This document shows, piece by piece, positions 1-11,864 of a stretch of 64,000 nucleotides of DNA. The number at the start of each line of letters is the position of its first letter. The stretch's first letter is position 1. The notes under the pieces were generated by a model, which was given only the letters and a program-made list of their open reading frames with translations, was not told the origin of the DNA and did not search any database. The translations under genes were made by a program, and so were the position numbers. Source of the stretch: Lantana camara (lineage: Eukaryota > Streptophyta > Magnoliopsida > Lamiales > Verbenaceae); assembly GCA_037501455.1 (NCBI GenBank), contig CM074863.1:11032001-11096000 (forward strand), written 5' to 3'.

Positions 1-1
1 T

Positions 2-2602
2 ATTAAGAACAAGTATCCCCTCCCACATATAGAGGAGTTATTCGATATACTTCAGGGTTCTAAAGTTTATTCGAAACTGGATTTAAGACAGGGATACTAT
101 CAGCTGCGAATCCGAGCAGAGGACATTCCAAAAACAGGATTCAATACTCGGTACGGGCACTACGAGTTCGTGGTTATGCCGTTTGGATTAACTAACGCCC
201 CTGCAGCTTTTATGGATATGATGCACCGGATATTCAGGCCTTTTCTCGACAAGTTCGTGGTGATATTTATCGATGATATTCTGGTTTTCTCAAAGTCAGC
301 CGAGGAGCACGCAAGACATCTCAGGCTCGTTCTTCAGACTTTGAAAGAGCATCAGTTATTTGCTAAGTTTAGCAAGTGTGAATTTTGGATAGATCGGGTA
401 TCCTTCTTGGGGCATGTGATTTCAGGAAAAGGGTTGGAAGTCGATCCCTCGAAAATTGAGGCCGTGCTTAAGTGGGAGAAACCAAAGAACGCCTCGGAGA
501 TTAGAAGCTTCTTGGGATTGGCCGGTTACTACAGAAGGTTTGTTCAGGACTTCTCTAAGATTGCGGAACCGTTAACCCGATTGACAAAGAAGGATGTTAA
601 GTTTGTCTGGGACGAGAAGTGTGATCAAAGCTTTAATTTTCTGAAGGAAAAGTTAGTCTCAGCTCCGGTATTAACCTTACCCGAAGGTTCAGAAGAGTAT
701 GCAGTGTATATAGATGCTTCTAAGGAAGGCTTAGGTTGTGTTTTGACTCAGAAAGGAAAAGTGATCGCCTATGCTTCTCGAAAGCTAAAGGAATATGAAA
801 GGAATTATCCGACACACGACCTAGAGCTTGCAGCCGTGATCTTTGCGCTCGGGAAATGGAGACATTACCTTTACGGGACTTCCTTTGAGATTTTTACCGA
901 CCACAAGAGCCTCCAGTATTTATTCACACAGAAGGATTTGAATATGAGGCAACGGCGTTGGATGGAAAAGTTGGAAGATTATGATTGTACAATCAAGTAC
1001 CATCCCGGGAAAGCAAATGTGGTCGCCGATGCACTTAGCAGGAAGGCGAGTGTATCGAGTTTAGAAATAAAGGAAAGTGAGGAAGTTGTCCCGATTGTGT
1101 TAAAGGCTCGGGTTTCTAATGTCACAGTTCAGCCGGAATTGAAATATCGGTTATTCGAGGCTCAGAATAGGGATCCGGAAATACAGAAGCTTGTAAGTAA
1201 AGCTAAGGATGACCCGGAGAGTCCGTTTGGGTTTGATGAGACCGGGTTGCTTCGGTTTAAAAACAGAGTAGTAGTACCTGAAGAGTTGAGAAGGGTCCTA
1301 CTCGAAGAAGCTCACAAGTCAGCCTACTCGATCCACCCAGGAGGAAATAAAATGTACAAGGACTTGAAATAGTATTACTGGTGGAACGGGATGAAGAGAG
1401 ACGTGGCAGAGTATGTGAAACATTGTCTGACGTGTCAGAAAGTGAAAGCTGAGCACCAAAAACCCGCGGGACTTCTACAGCCGTTACCTATTCCCGAGTG
1501 GAAGTGGGAACAAGTAACGATGGACTTTGTTTCTGGATTACCGAAGGTTAAAGGCGGGTTTGATGGAATTTGGGTAATTGTGGATAGATTTACTAAGTCT
1601 GCTCACTTTCTACCGGTCCGGATGTCCTATAAGATTCCGAAGTTGGCTGAAATCTATAACAGAGAGATCATTCGACTTCATGGTATTCCGGTGAGCATAG
1701 TTTCTGACCGAGACCCGAGGTTTACTTCTAAGTTGTGGCAGGAATTACAGGCTGTCTTGGGGACGAAACTTAAGTTCAGTACAGCTTTTCACCCTCAAAC
1801 AGACGGTCAAACTGAAAGGTTAATCAGGTATTTGGAAGATCTTCTTCGGGCTTGCGCGATGGATTTTCAGAACTCTTGGGCAGAACAGCTTCCCTTGATC
1901 GAGTTTGCTTATAATAATAGCTTTCAGGCTTCGATCGGGATGGCTCCTTACGAGTTACTTTATGGAAGAAAGTGCCGATCCCCGTTGTTCTTCGACTTGG
2001 AGGAGTGGAAGTGGTCGAAACAGGAAGGGGTAAGGAAAGGTGAAAGGTTCGAAAGGCCCTCCAGAGTCGTCCAAGCTATGATTGAAAAGGTTCAAACGAT
2101 TCAACAACGGATGAAAGCCGCGCAAGATAGACAGAAGAGCTATGCTGATAAGCGCCGAAGGGATCTAGAGTTTGAAGTTGGTGACCGGGTTTTCTTGAAG
2201 GTGTCACCAAGGAAAGGTTTCACCCGGATCGGGAAAGGAGGAAAGCTTACTCCTCGCTACTTAGGTCCGTTCGAGATTCTTGAAAGAATAGGCGAGGTAG
2301 CCTATCGACGGGACCTACCACCGAGTCTTATGGGGATTCATAACGTATTTCATGTTTCACAACTAAGGAAATATTACCCCGATGAGACTACGATTCTCCC
2401 CGTGGAAGAAGTTGAGCTGGAACCGAATTTGACATTTGTTCAGAGGCCGGTTAAGATCATGGATCGGAAATTTCAGGAATTGAGAAGCCGGAGAATTCCC
2501 ATGGTTAAGGTATTGTGGAGAAGCGATAAAACCGAGGAAGCCACTTGGGAAACGGAAGATAAAATGAAACGGTTCCACCCGGAGTTGTTCGAGCAGGACT
2601 AG
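2..2602 (+). pseudogene. Pol fragment (RT-RNase H-integrase-chromodomain) with one nonsense codon
   Basis: The frame is open from position 2 to the stop at 2600-2602 except for one TAG at 1370-1372, just before the integrase YYWWNGMKRD segment. Domains in order: reverse transcriptase (MPFGLTNAP near 178, catalytic FIDDIL near 270), Ty3-type RNase H ([10 protein letters not shown] near 708; TDHKSLQYL near 896), integrase zinc finger (H...H then CLTCQ near 1425), DDE core (TMDFVSGLP near 1518, VSDRDPRFTS near 1700, TDGQTERL near 1800), GPFEILERIG module near 2270 and a chromodomain-like tail (VLWRSDKTEEATWE near 2510) typical of chromoviruses. A single nonsense change and no frameshift point to a fairly recent insertion. 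Gag and protease are off the left edge. Confidence 0.92.
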
Positions 2603-2640
2603 AGAATCTGGGGACCAGATTCTTCTAAGGGGGGAGGAGT

Positions 2641-5310
2641 TGTAACGCCCCGGTTTCCGGATGAACAGGTAAGCACGCCACGTGTGGGTTTGAGCGTAGA
2701 TTTTATTTTATTTTTTTTAATTTATAATATATTCGTACGTGGCATTCACATTTTTATAAAATTCATGAAACATTATTTATATCAATTCTTTAAATCCATA
2801 TCATTTAAATAATTATTTCATGGCACGAAAAAATATTTATTACCTGAAATTAACACCGAGAGTGTTACAATTACCAAAGTGTCCCTACTTGAATATCTTC
2901 AAAACTTTAGGGACTTGATTGCATGATTCTTCAAGGGCATGATTGATCATTTTTCAAAACTTCATAAACCTTCTTGCATAACTTAAAGATTTCAAGGATT
3001 GATTAGCAATTTGGCAAATTTCACAAAAATCAAGAGGATGAATTATGTATCATCTCTTCACCCTCATTCCTTGATCATTTCATCCAAAATTGCCAAACAT
3101 ATTCATCTCTCTCTCGGTATTTCAAGGAAAAAAAAAGGGAAGAAGATAATTTTTCTATCAATCATCAAGATTTCAAGAAGTGTTCCAAGGAATTAAGGGA
3201 TCATCATCATCATCACCCACTTTCTCCATTTCTTTCCATTTTCAAGGTGGGTGTGAGCTTGAATGGATGAGTTGATCATATTTGTATATACTAGGGTTTA
3301 GGAATTTCATGATATATGAGTTATGTGTGGTGCAAAGCATGATTGAAGGATCATAACTTGAATTATAGCATGATTTGGTCATGAAAATCTTGAATATTTG
3401 GCAAGATTGAGCTAGTGTGATCATGTCCATGAAACCTTGAAATCTTGTTGTTATAGCATGTTTTATGTGTTTAAATGTTATATTAGAGTTTATTGAACTT
3501 AGATGCATCATAATTCCAGAAATTATGGTATTTGGGATCAAAATCAAAATTGTTGTTGCTTTGTTGTTTCTTCCCGAGAGCATACTCTGTTTCTGCTCTG
3601 TTTTTCAGTTGCAGAAGCAGGGAACGACCGTTCCCAGCCTCAAGGCTTTGTGGGAACGGGCGTTCCCATTCCTTTTCAAAATATAAGCGGCCGAGCATGG
3701 GAACGGCCGTTCCCAATTTTGGCCTTGCGCCGGAAGGGCCGTTCCCAGCTCAAAGGCGCGCTTCAAAAGGGAAAAGACGCGGGCACGTTTTGGGGAACCT
3801 TGGGAACGACCGTTCCCATTTTTCAAAAGGGAACGGAACGGCCGTTCCCACCTGTACATGCAGAACAAAATTCACTGCATAAAATTACGATTTTGACCCC
3901 TCGATCCAACGACTTCTTTGACCCCGAATTGCTATAATATGTGCTAATATGATGTGAAACGAAAAGTTATCATACCACATTGCATTTTCGGGATCGTCTC
4001 GACATGTTTTCGCCGTTCGTCCTATTTTGGTCATTTTAGGTCATTTCTCATGAATGTACGTCGTATTTGCACAGGTCACGAGGGCGTGGACGGGGAGCAA
4101 GCTCCTTAGATCACTCCTTTATTATATTTTGCAAGAAAGGTGAGGTTTGGTTTTGGTAAAATAAACCCTACAACCCTTATGTGTGAATTTTCGGCCAAAA
4201 CATATTATACTTATAAACATTTTCAAAGTAATGAATATTTCAAGCATGAAAGTATCGAATGTCATGATTTTCAAGCATGTTGGCGAGCACATGATTGCAC
4301 GTGGGCCCGAGGGTAATTCTTGAGCCAACCGGGAAAGCAAGGGCTGACGGGTAACTCCTGAATTATCCTCACATTGTTGGGATCACCCCCGAAGCCACTA
4401 GGAGATTAGTGGTGGAAGGAGTTCCGTGTCTAGAGGGTCATGTCCTCTACACACACCATGTCGTGGATAGTCGAGCCTTGCAAACTCGCTATCACCCGAA
4501 GGAAGAAGGAGACTGGGGATTAATCCGGCGTGTCGGGTTATCCTCGGGTTATTGCATGTTTTCAAGTATGAAATTGTCTATGTGAGCACTAAAGTATATC
4601 GCATGATCACTTATTTATCAAGCATGCAAGCATGATCACGTATTGTTCACGATTGGGAGTTCGGTTGGAGATTGCCCTTGCTCGCCGGGGCCACATGTTC
4701 ATGATATTGACAAGCATGATTAATTAAACGTGTTAAATTGGATGGTTGTAATCTCGGGCAAAAGATATGATTCTTGAACTATATAATTACTGTTTTTATA
4801 AATCTTTACCCGAGGCTACAACTTGCATGTGACGTGTGTTATATTTATTTATTGCCCCTCACTCAGTCTTCGGTAGACTGATACTCCACTTTTCAGGTAC
4901 CTTTTGAGCGTGGTTGTACTAGGCGGGAGTCGGTCGAGTCTTGCATCATCACGGACCTAGCTTGTACCTTTCATGTACATATTTTGCTAGATATCATGTC
5001 ATGTTTTGCTTAGTACATTATGAATACTTAGTTATGTATATAATTGAGAGATGATAATGTATTGATAGTTAGATTTGGTACCTATATGTAGCTATGAAAT
5101 AAATATGGTACCTATACGTATAATTGAATTTATTGCTTCCGCTTTTCTATTCATGTTGTTGTTTATGTTGGGGAGAGTGTCCCGCCTAGAGCGTCATTTT
5201 TGTTGTCACCCGTTCGCTGTGGTCTTGGTTTATGTATGAACCGTCCATTTCATACGTGGATCGAGGCTACAGTGCGGGGGATGTGGCGCCTTGGGGTCTA
5301 GGGCGCTACA
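2641..5310 (+). repeat. 3' LTR of the Tekay-type element
   Basis: The LTR of about 2.67 kb starts TGTAACGCCCC and ends GGCGCTACA, directly after the purine tract that follows the pol stop. Large LTRs are usual for Tekay/Del elements. No gene was recognised inside it; the short open frames around 3240-3940 arise from repeated palindromes. A run of GGGAACGNCCGTTCCC palindromes lies at 3620-3849. The right boundary is fixed by the sudden return of Tat integrase coding sequence at 5311 on the minus strand. Confidence 0.85.
3620..3849. repeat. Cluster of six GGGAACGNCCGTTCCC palindromes in the LTR
   Basis: Near-perfect 15-21-nt inverted repeats occur at 3620-3635, 3652-3667, 3699-3714, 3732-3746, 3802-3817 and 3829-3849, separated by unrelated GC-richer sequence. 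The centre varies (GACC, GGGC, GGCC) while the flanking GGGAAC/GTTCCC arms are kept. The same palindromes create overlapping open frames on both strands, which I do not regard as genes. Their function is unknown. They could be protein-binding sites in the LTR regulatory region or a low-complexity expansion. Confidence 0.8.
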
Positions 5311-8300
5311 TCTACATTGAGGGTGTCCTACAGAGGTAAACCGTTGTTCTATTCCCAACTCAGAACACCATTCTCGTGTGTCAGCCGCTATGAACTGGGA
5401 CCCGTTGTCAGAAATGAGCACCCTCGGTATGCCGTACCTGCAAATGATGTTCTTCCAAATGAAGTCCCTCACAACCTTGAAAGTGATTTTTGCAACAGCT
5501 TCAGCCTCGGCCCACTTGGTGAAGTAGTCGACGGCTAAAATGACAAACTTCTTTTGTCCCGCAGCCATGGGCAAGGGGCCCACAATGTCTATTCCCCATT
5601 GGTCAAAAGGCCAAGAAACGTCTATTGGGATCATTTGTGCGGCTGGCAATTGAGGGAGATTTGAATGAAATTGGCATTTGGGGCATTTCCTCGAAAATTC
5701 GATGGCATCTTGGAGAACTGTAGGCCAATAAAACCCACTCCTCAGAACTTTCTTTGCCAGGATACGCCCTCCGGAATGATTCCCACAGCTTCCATTGTGG
5801 ATGAGCTCGAGCGTCTCCTTCGCTTGTGAGGGCCTCAGGCATCTCATTGGGGGTCCTTGAAATGATTTCTTGAATAACCTCCCCTCGTGATCCAAAGCGA
5901 AACGAGGGGCCTTACTTCGGACTTTCCTAGCTTCCACCTTGTCAGTGGGAGTGATTCCATCCCTAAGGAAAATGACAATGTCGTCGAGCCAACATGGCTC
6001 GTTTGGATCGATCATGGCAATTATCTGGGTGACGACCCATTCCTTGATCAAAGGTTCCTCAGTTCTAAGGAACGTAACAGAACGTTCAGAAGTGCCCTCC
6101 AAAGCTGATGCAAACTTTGACAGAGCGTCCGTACGCTCGTTTTCTCCTCGGGGCACTTGAAGTAGATGAAATTCCTTGAACTTCCCAATGATTTCTCTGG
6201 CTTTACATAGGTACTGTACCATGGTGGTTTCTCGAGCCTCATAAGTTCCTTCAATCTGGCTCGCTATTAACTGTGAATCCACATAAGCGGTGATTCTGGA
6301 GGCTCCATTCTGAAAAGCAATATTCAATCCTTGCACGAGGGCTTCATATTCTGCTTCATTATTAGTGACTTGGAAATCCAGCTTGATTGCAAAGTCCAGC
6401 TCAATTCCATCGGGGTTTCTGAGGGCCACTCCTACTCCTCCCCCTTGAGAGGTTGAGGAACCATCTGTGTGCAGTACCCATAATCCCTCATTCTCCGCAG
6501 CGGTGGGCTCGAAACCAAAGCGTTCAACCAACAGATCCGCCACAACCTGAGCCTGTATCGCGGTCCTGGGCTCGAAGCATAGGTCAAACTGGCTCAATTC
6601 GATGGCCCACTTGATTAATCTACCGGATACGTCCGGCTTGGACAACACTTGCTTCAAGGGTTGGTCGGTGAGAACCGTTATGGAGTGCGCTTGAAAGTAA
6701 GGCCTTAGCCTTCTTGAGGCGTTAATAAGAGCGAACGCGAATTTCTCAATCTCCAAATACTTCTTTTCGGCTCCTTGCAATGTCTTGCTCAGATAATAAA
6801 CGGGTAAGTGTTTCCGCTCCCGCACAGCGATCAGAACCGCGCTCGTGGCTTCGGGAGAAACGGAGAGATATACAAATAATCTCTCACCTTCGACGGGCTT
6901 AGTCAGCAGTGGTGCGCTCGATAAGTAAGCCTTCATATCCTGCAGCGCCCTTTCGCATTCCTCTGTCCAAGCAAAGTTACGTGCGTTCCTCAAAATTTTG
7001 AAGAAGGGAAGGTTCCTATCCGCCGAGCGTGAAATAAATCTGTTCAACGAGATGATTTTGCCTACTAGGACTTGCACTTCCCACAAATTTCGAGGGGAGG
7101 GGATCTCCAAGATAGCCTTGATCTTCTCCGGATTGGCCTCAATTCCCCTCTGACTGACCATGTACCCTAGGAACTTTCCCCCTTGTACTCCAAAGGTGCA
7201 CTTAGAAGGGTTCAATTTCATCCCATACTGACGCAAGATTGAAAAAGTGCGCTTGAGATCTTCCAAGTGGGAGTCCTGGCGCTCGCTTTTGACAATCATG
7301 TCATCCACGTAAACCTCCATGGATCTTCCAATTTCTCTTTCAAACATCTTGTTGACGAGCCGTTGATACGTAGCTCCAGCGTTCTTGAGTCCGAAAGGCA
7401 TGACTAAGAAGCAATATACCCCAAGATGGACAACAAACGAGGTTTTGGGGCGGTCTTCCGGGGCCATAAAGATCTGATAGTATCCCTGGAAAGCGTCCAT
7501 CATGCTCATGAGCTCGCAGCCAGCGGTCGAATCCACCAATTGGTCAATCCGGGGCAACGGGTAAGGATCTTTAGGGCAGGCCTTGTTGAGATCAGTGAAA
7601 TCGTTGCACATGCGCCATTTATTCGCGCTCTTGGGCACCAAAACGACATTACACAACCATTCTGGGTACAAGATGGGCTCGATATATTGAGCCTCCAGGA
7701 GTTTATTAACTTCCTCTTCAATGGCTTTCTTTCGAAAGCCATGGACATCCCGCTTTTTCTGCTTGATGGGTTTGAAAGAGGGATCCACATTAAGCCTATG
7801 GACAATGACGCTCGGGTCAATCCCTGTGAGGTCGGAGGCTTTCCACGCAAATACGTCACTGTTTTCCCTGAGGAAGTCAATCATCATAATCTGAGAAGGC
7901 CCCGAGAGATTAGATCCTATCTGAGTAGTCTTATCCTTGTTTCCGGGTTCCAGCTCGATGGTAAGGAACTTCTCCGAGGGTTCGATCCTTACCTCAGGGC
8001 GAGGAATTTCGAGCGCCCTTTTCTTTCCCGTTAAGCGATCATCGGGTGCTGACTCACTCTCTCCCGACTCGTCTCCTTCTAAGGACGATCCACCAACGGT
8101 CCCTGGTGGTGCACTTTCGAGGGGCTTCTCCGCGTTGTCTCCCTTCTTCTTCTTGTTCTTCTTTTTATTCAACTTCGCCCTTTTCCGTGCTGGGCCGTCC
8201 TCATCTAAATTGGGGAAATCCACTGATTTCTTGGTGGAACCAATTTGGAAGGTTTTCTCCGCTTTTGGCTTTCTAAGGGACAGCATGTAACATTCCCAAG

Positions 8301-10959
8301 CCTCACGCACGTTGCACAGTACTTCTCCCACGCCCTCGGAGGTAGGGAATTTAATCTTCTGGTGGTAGGTGGAGATGATGGCCTTGAAATCCACGAGGGC
8401 AGGGCGCCCAATTATGATGTTATATGGAATGTCAATCTCCACCACCGCGTATGTTACCAAAAGTGTCTTGCGCTGAGGGGCTCGGCCGAACGAGGTAGCT
8501 AGGCGTATTTGCCCTCGTGGGACAACTTCCGAGCCTCCAAAGCCAATAAGGGCTGTTTTGAGAGGCTCGAGCGGAAGATCAGCCTTCATCTTTAAGAATG
8601 TAGAATAAGGCAAAACATTGACGGAGCTTCCACTATCCACCAATACCCTTTTTACAACATGATTATGAACATCTAAACTAACCACCATGGGGCAATCTGA
8701 GGTTATACCCTCCCCATGGGGCGTTACAATATGTTCTAAATCCCTATCATCAAAGCCTATTACATCATTTTCTCGTATCCTTTGAGCGCTTGACCTCTGG
8801 ATGGCATAGATGGGTTTTGGCACTGCTGGGCGTTGGTTGTAGCTCCGGACATACCTCCGCCGGGAGGCGTTGGAATCCCCTCCTGACGAGCCTCCTGCAA
8901 TCATATTTATGACTGCGAAGGGCTCGTTTTCTTGCTCAGGGGCCTTTCCTTTATTGCCCCGGCGGCTGTTGCTTTCAGGGGGTCCCCTACCCCTTGGGCT
9001 CTTTGAACGGGACGGACTTCTCCTTCTTCCCCCAGCACGCTCGTTGCAGCGTTCATCGTAACGCTCAAGCGCCCGGACAAACTCCTTCAGGTGGCCCCCT
9101 GCGACGAGCCTCTGAATCTCAGCTTCCAACTGTCGGCACTCATCCGTGTCGTGCCCCCTCTGCTTGTGGAACGCGCAGTATTTGTTGGAGCGCCTGAGCG
9201 AGTCTGTTTCTCTCATTTTGATGGGTCTCTTAAAGAGCTTTTTATCTGAGAGGTTGTAGACTTCTGAATTTGGCCTGGTGAGCGGAATTCGCTCGAATCG
9301 ACGAGGGGGCGGTGGCGACCTTTTGCGCTCTTGAGGGCGCTCCTTCTTGACGGCCACGTCCCGTCCCCGCTCGTGATGAGGTCGCTCGTTCCTGGCCGGG
9401 CTGTGATGCCGGGGACCATTCGTCCCATACATGTCTTCGAGCGCGAAGAACGGCTCGGCTATTTCTCTTAAGGCCATGAGGGTCCCTGGCCTCCTTTCCA
9501 CAATGGCATCAGCGAATTTTTTGCTCACATATTGCTTGTGATCCACAGCCTGAAAGAGCACTGGGATCAAGAAATCCATTGAAGGCCTTTCCACCTGTAG
9601 GATCTCCTTGTTGAAGCGGGCGAAGAACGAGCGCAGAGACTCGCTCTTGCCTTGCACCACGTTGTACAGGGCAGTGGGTGCGGTGACTGGCGCTTTCAAA
9701 GAATTGAAGTGGTTGAGGAAAGCATTGGCCAGTTCTTCATATGAGTGGATCGAGCGCGGCGGCAGTCGCTTGTACCACTCTTGAGCCATACCTACCAAGG
9801 AAGTGACAAACACCTTTGCCCAGTAATTGCTGGAATGCTCGTAGAGGTGCATAAGATGCACAAAGTGATCCAAGTGTTCAGCTGGATCAGTTGTCCCGTC
9901 GTAACGGTTGATGGAAGTGGGGACTTTGGCCATGCCTGCTTGGGCCATCAGAACTTCTTCTACGAGGGGTGAACCCCTCGCCAATGGGTGATATTCATAC
10001 GTGCCGAAGTTTTCCTCCGGCTCCTTGCGGCGGGGGACCTTTGGTGGAGGGTCCTTGGTGCGGGCGCTTCTGGCGTCAACCCGTTCATCCCGACTAGGGG
10101 AGATCTGAGCTGAGCGCCCTCGTGAGATCTGTCCCACAATATCCCTGAGATCCTGCAGCTGGTCTTGCACAGCCACGAGGATGTCAGGATTTACGTCTAC
10201 TTGCTTGTTTCCGTGCCTGGGGGCTCGTGAGCCCCTCCTGGAGACATGAGAGTCCCCTTCATTCTCGTTCACTCGCTCCGTGGGCTCTTTATTTCTACCC
10301 ATGGAGGGACGCTCGTTGCCCTCCTGCTGTGGCATTTCTCTGGCTGGTGGTGGTGGTGGTTGTGCCCTCAGGACAGCCTGGGCTTCTCTGAGGGGAAAGT
10401 TTTGTAGTCCGCCCAAAGGGGCGGCAACTTGAGTGGCCTGCCCAGAGGGAAAGTACATGGAGTGGAACTTCTCCCATGCTCCCTGGGCCGCCTGAACCTC
10501 ACACTGGACATAGAGAGCCTTCAACTGTTGGGTGGTTAGCGGAGGTAACTCCACTCCTTCGATATCCCTGGGGATGACCACCGGGAGCTGGATCTGACCA
10601 GCCTGATACGGCTGGACCGGCGGTATCATCATGGCCGGAGCGAGGGTGTATCCAGGTGGGGGCATCATGTAGCTCTGTATTCCGGGAATCACCTGGGGAT
10701 GGACCCGGGGGTTCTGAGCATGTTGCGGAGGAGCAGAGAGAGAGACTCCTCCGGCGGCAGCAGGAGTCGGCAGTGCCGGCGGTGCAGGTGGAGGTACGGA
10801 AGACTCTGCTTGCGGAGTCACTCCTGCTGCGGGAGGTGCTCCACCAGCGGCGGCGGATGGAGGTGGGGCTCCACCAGTAGCGGTGGAGGGAATAATGATA
10901 TTTGCATCCTGGGAGGCGTTATCTCCTCCTCCCACAGCTCCAGATCTCGTAGCAACCAT
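5311..10959 (-). CDS. Tat-clade gag-pol polyprotein, 3' end cut by insertion
   Basis: One open frame of about 1,880 codons starts at ATG 10959 (MVATRSG). Seen in order: Pro/Ala-rich N-terminus, retrotransposon gag domain (RYDGTTDPAEHLDHF, about residue 350), a Cys/His knuckle (CAFHKQRGHDTDEC, about 595), aspartic protease (LVDSGSSVNVL, about 774), reverse transcriptase (MPFGLKNAGATYQRL; catalytic YVDD about 1217), Ty3 RNase H, archaeal-type RNase H (LHTDGSSTSQGG about 1497, NNEAEYEAL, VDSQLIASQ, RTDALSKFA) and integrase (zinc finger CPKCQFH; DIVGPLPM; LISDNGSQF). The last recognisable residues are GHPQ just before 5311; the open frame then runs about 27 codons into the Tekay LTR, which is not real protein. 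No internal stop or frameshift is visible, so the copy was probably young when disrupted. Confidence 0.93.
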
Positions 10960-11028
10960 GACTGTTGAAGGTAAGGGTGTGCTTGCTTTTCTACCAACAA
11001 AAAGAGAGGAAGAAGATAGAGGAACGGT

Positions 11029-11046
11029 TTCCCACCGACGGCGCCA
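11029..11046 (-). other. Primer-binding site of the Tat element
   Basis: The minus strand reads TGGCGCCGTCGGTGGGAA four bases downstream of the LTR end. The first nine bases match the complement of the plant tRNA-Asp 3' end and the rest matches loosely. Position and sequence fit the priming site of Tat elements. Confidence 0.75.
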
Positions 11047-11050
11047 AAAA

Positions 11051-11864
11051 TGATGGGCTCAGAAAGGTGAAGGTCCGAGTCCGATCACTTTACGATTTGT
11101 ATTTGTGGAGGAAACCGCCGGAGAATCGCCGGAAATGAAAAGGGGGTTCTACCTGTTGGGACAAGCACAAGAAAAGTCAGAAGGCCAAGCTGGGGGGAAC
11201 TGGGGGTGATACCCAGTTTGGCTCTCCGACGCTCAAGTCAGTTCAAGGTATGGAGAAGAGATGCAAGTTCAGTCACAGTTACTCTGGTGAAGAATGCTTA
11301 CTTGTGTAGAAGATGACTTTAGCTTTTTATAGTTGAGGGTCAAGGGCCCTTTGGTCATTTGCCTCAAGTGGTCCTGGCCGAATGTTGCCCTAACACGTGG
11401 CGCCATGAGAGAGAGACCTAGGAGGAATCTTCTGTAAAAGCGGCTAAAGGTTGGTGTGGGCAACAGTGGCAGGTGCGCGGGCATGTACGATGTGTCAGAG
11501 AGCCATTTGGGCGGTTGGTAACGAGGGCTTAGGAGCGCGCTCGTGACAACCTGGAGTATTGGAGGCCAAGATATCCGCTGAGGGGAATGAAGGCTCCAGT
11601 TCAAGTGACGAGCCAAAGGGGAGGCCACTCTGAGGGAGTGTGACGCTCGAAGAGGGCTCCCTTGGCATGTGGTCGTGCCAATCATTTAGTATGTAGGACG
11701 CTCGTGGGAGTGATAGCGCTCGTTGGATTTAACTCCTGAAGAAGGACTGCGCTCGTTGGGCTTGGCGCTCGTGCGCTGATGGGTGCGGCCTTTGGGGGAC
11801 GGATGTCATCATCTTGGTGATGCCACGTGTCCTAACGTGGGACGACCGTATTTTGACCCCATCA
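11051..11864 (-). repeat. 5' LTR of the Tat element
   Basis: The LTR is about 814 bp, bounded by inverted ends TGATGGG and CCCATCA on the plus strand, and lies between the primer site and unrelated AT-rich DNA. It is GC-richer than the flank. The open frame at 11269-11685 has no recognisable product. Its partner 3' LTR is outside the window, so age cannot be estimated from LTR divergence. Confidence 0.82.

Larger units (their letters stand above)
1..5310 (+). mobile_element. Ty3/gypsy LTR retrotransposon, Tekay/Del-type chromovirus, 3' part
   Basis: The right-hand part of a chromovirus begins before the window. Seen: reverse transcriptase, RNase H, integrase and C-terminal chromodomain-like sequence, a purine-rich tract just before the LTR (about 2628-2638), then one LTR running from TGTAACGCCC to GGGCGCTACA with TG...CA ends. 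The element lies inside the integrase of the minus-strand Tat element that starts at 5311, so it is the younger of the two. Its 5' LTR, gag and protease must lie to the left. The expected 5-bp target duplicate is TCTAC at 5311-5315; its partner is outside the window. Confidence 0.93.
5311..11864 (-). mobile_element. Ty3/gypsy LTR retrotransposon, Tat clade, interrupted by the Tekay element
   Basis: On the minus strand the order is 5' LTR (11864-11051), primer-binding site, short leader, then a single gag-pol frame from 10959. Clade assignment rests on the second, archaeal-type RNase H after the Ty3 RNase H, a Tat hallmark, and on a primer site matching the 3' end of tRNA-Asp over its first nine bases. 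The frame is cut within the integrase at 5311 by the Tekay insertion; the rest of the integrase and the 3' LTR must lie beyond the left edge. GTATA (11865-11869) is the likely 5' target duplicate. Confidence 0.92.

Noticed and set aside
3503..3937. Overlapping open frames on both strands in the Tekay LTR
   Set aside because: Produced by GGGAACGNCCGTTCCC palindromes; repeated NGRSQ/GTTVP-like peptides are artefacts of the repeat.
7426..8034. Plus-strand open frame of 202 codons
   Set aside because: Antisense shadow of the Tat reverse transcriptase region; no domain of its own.
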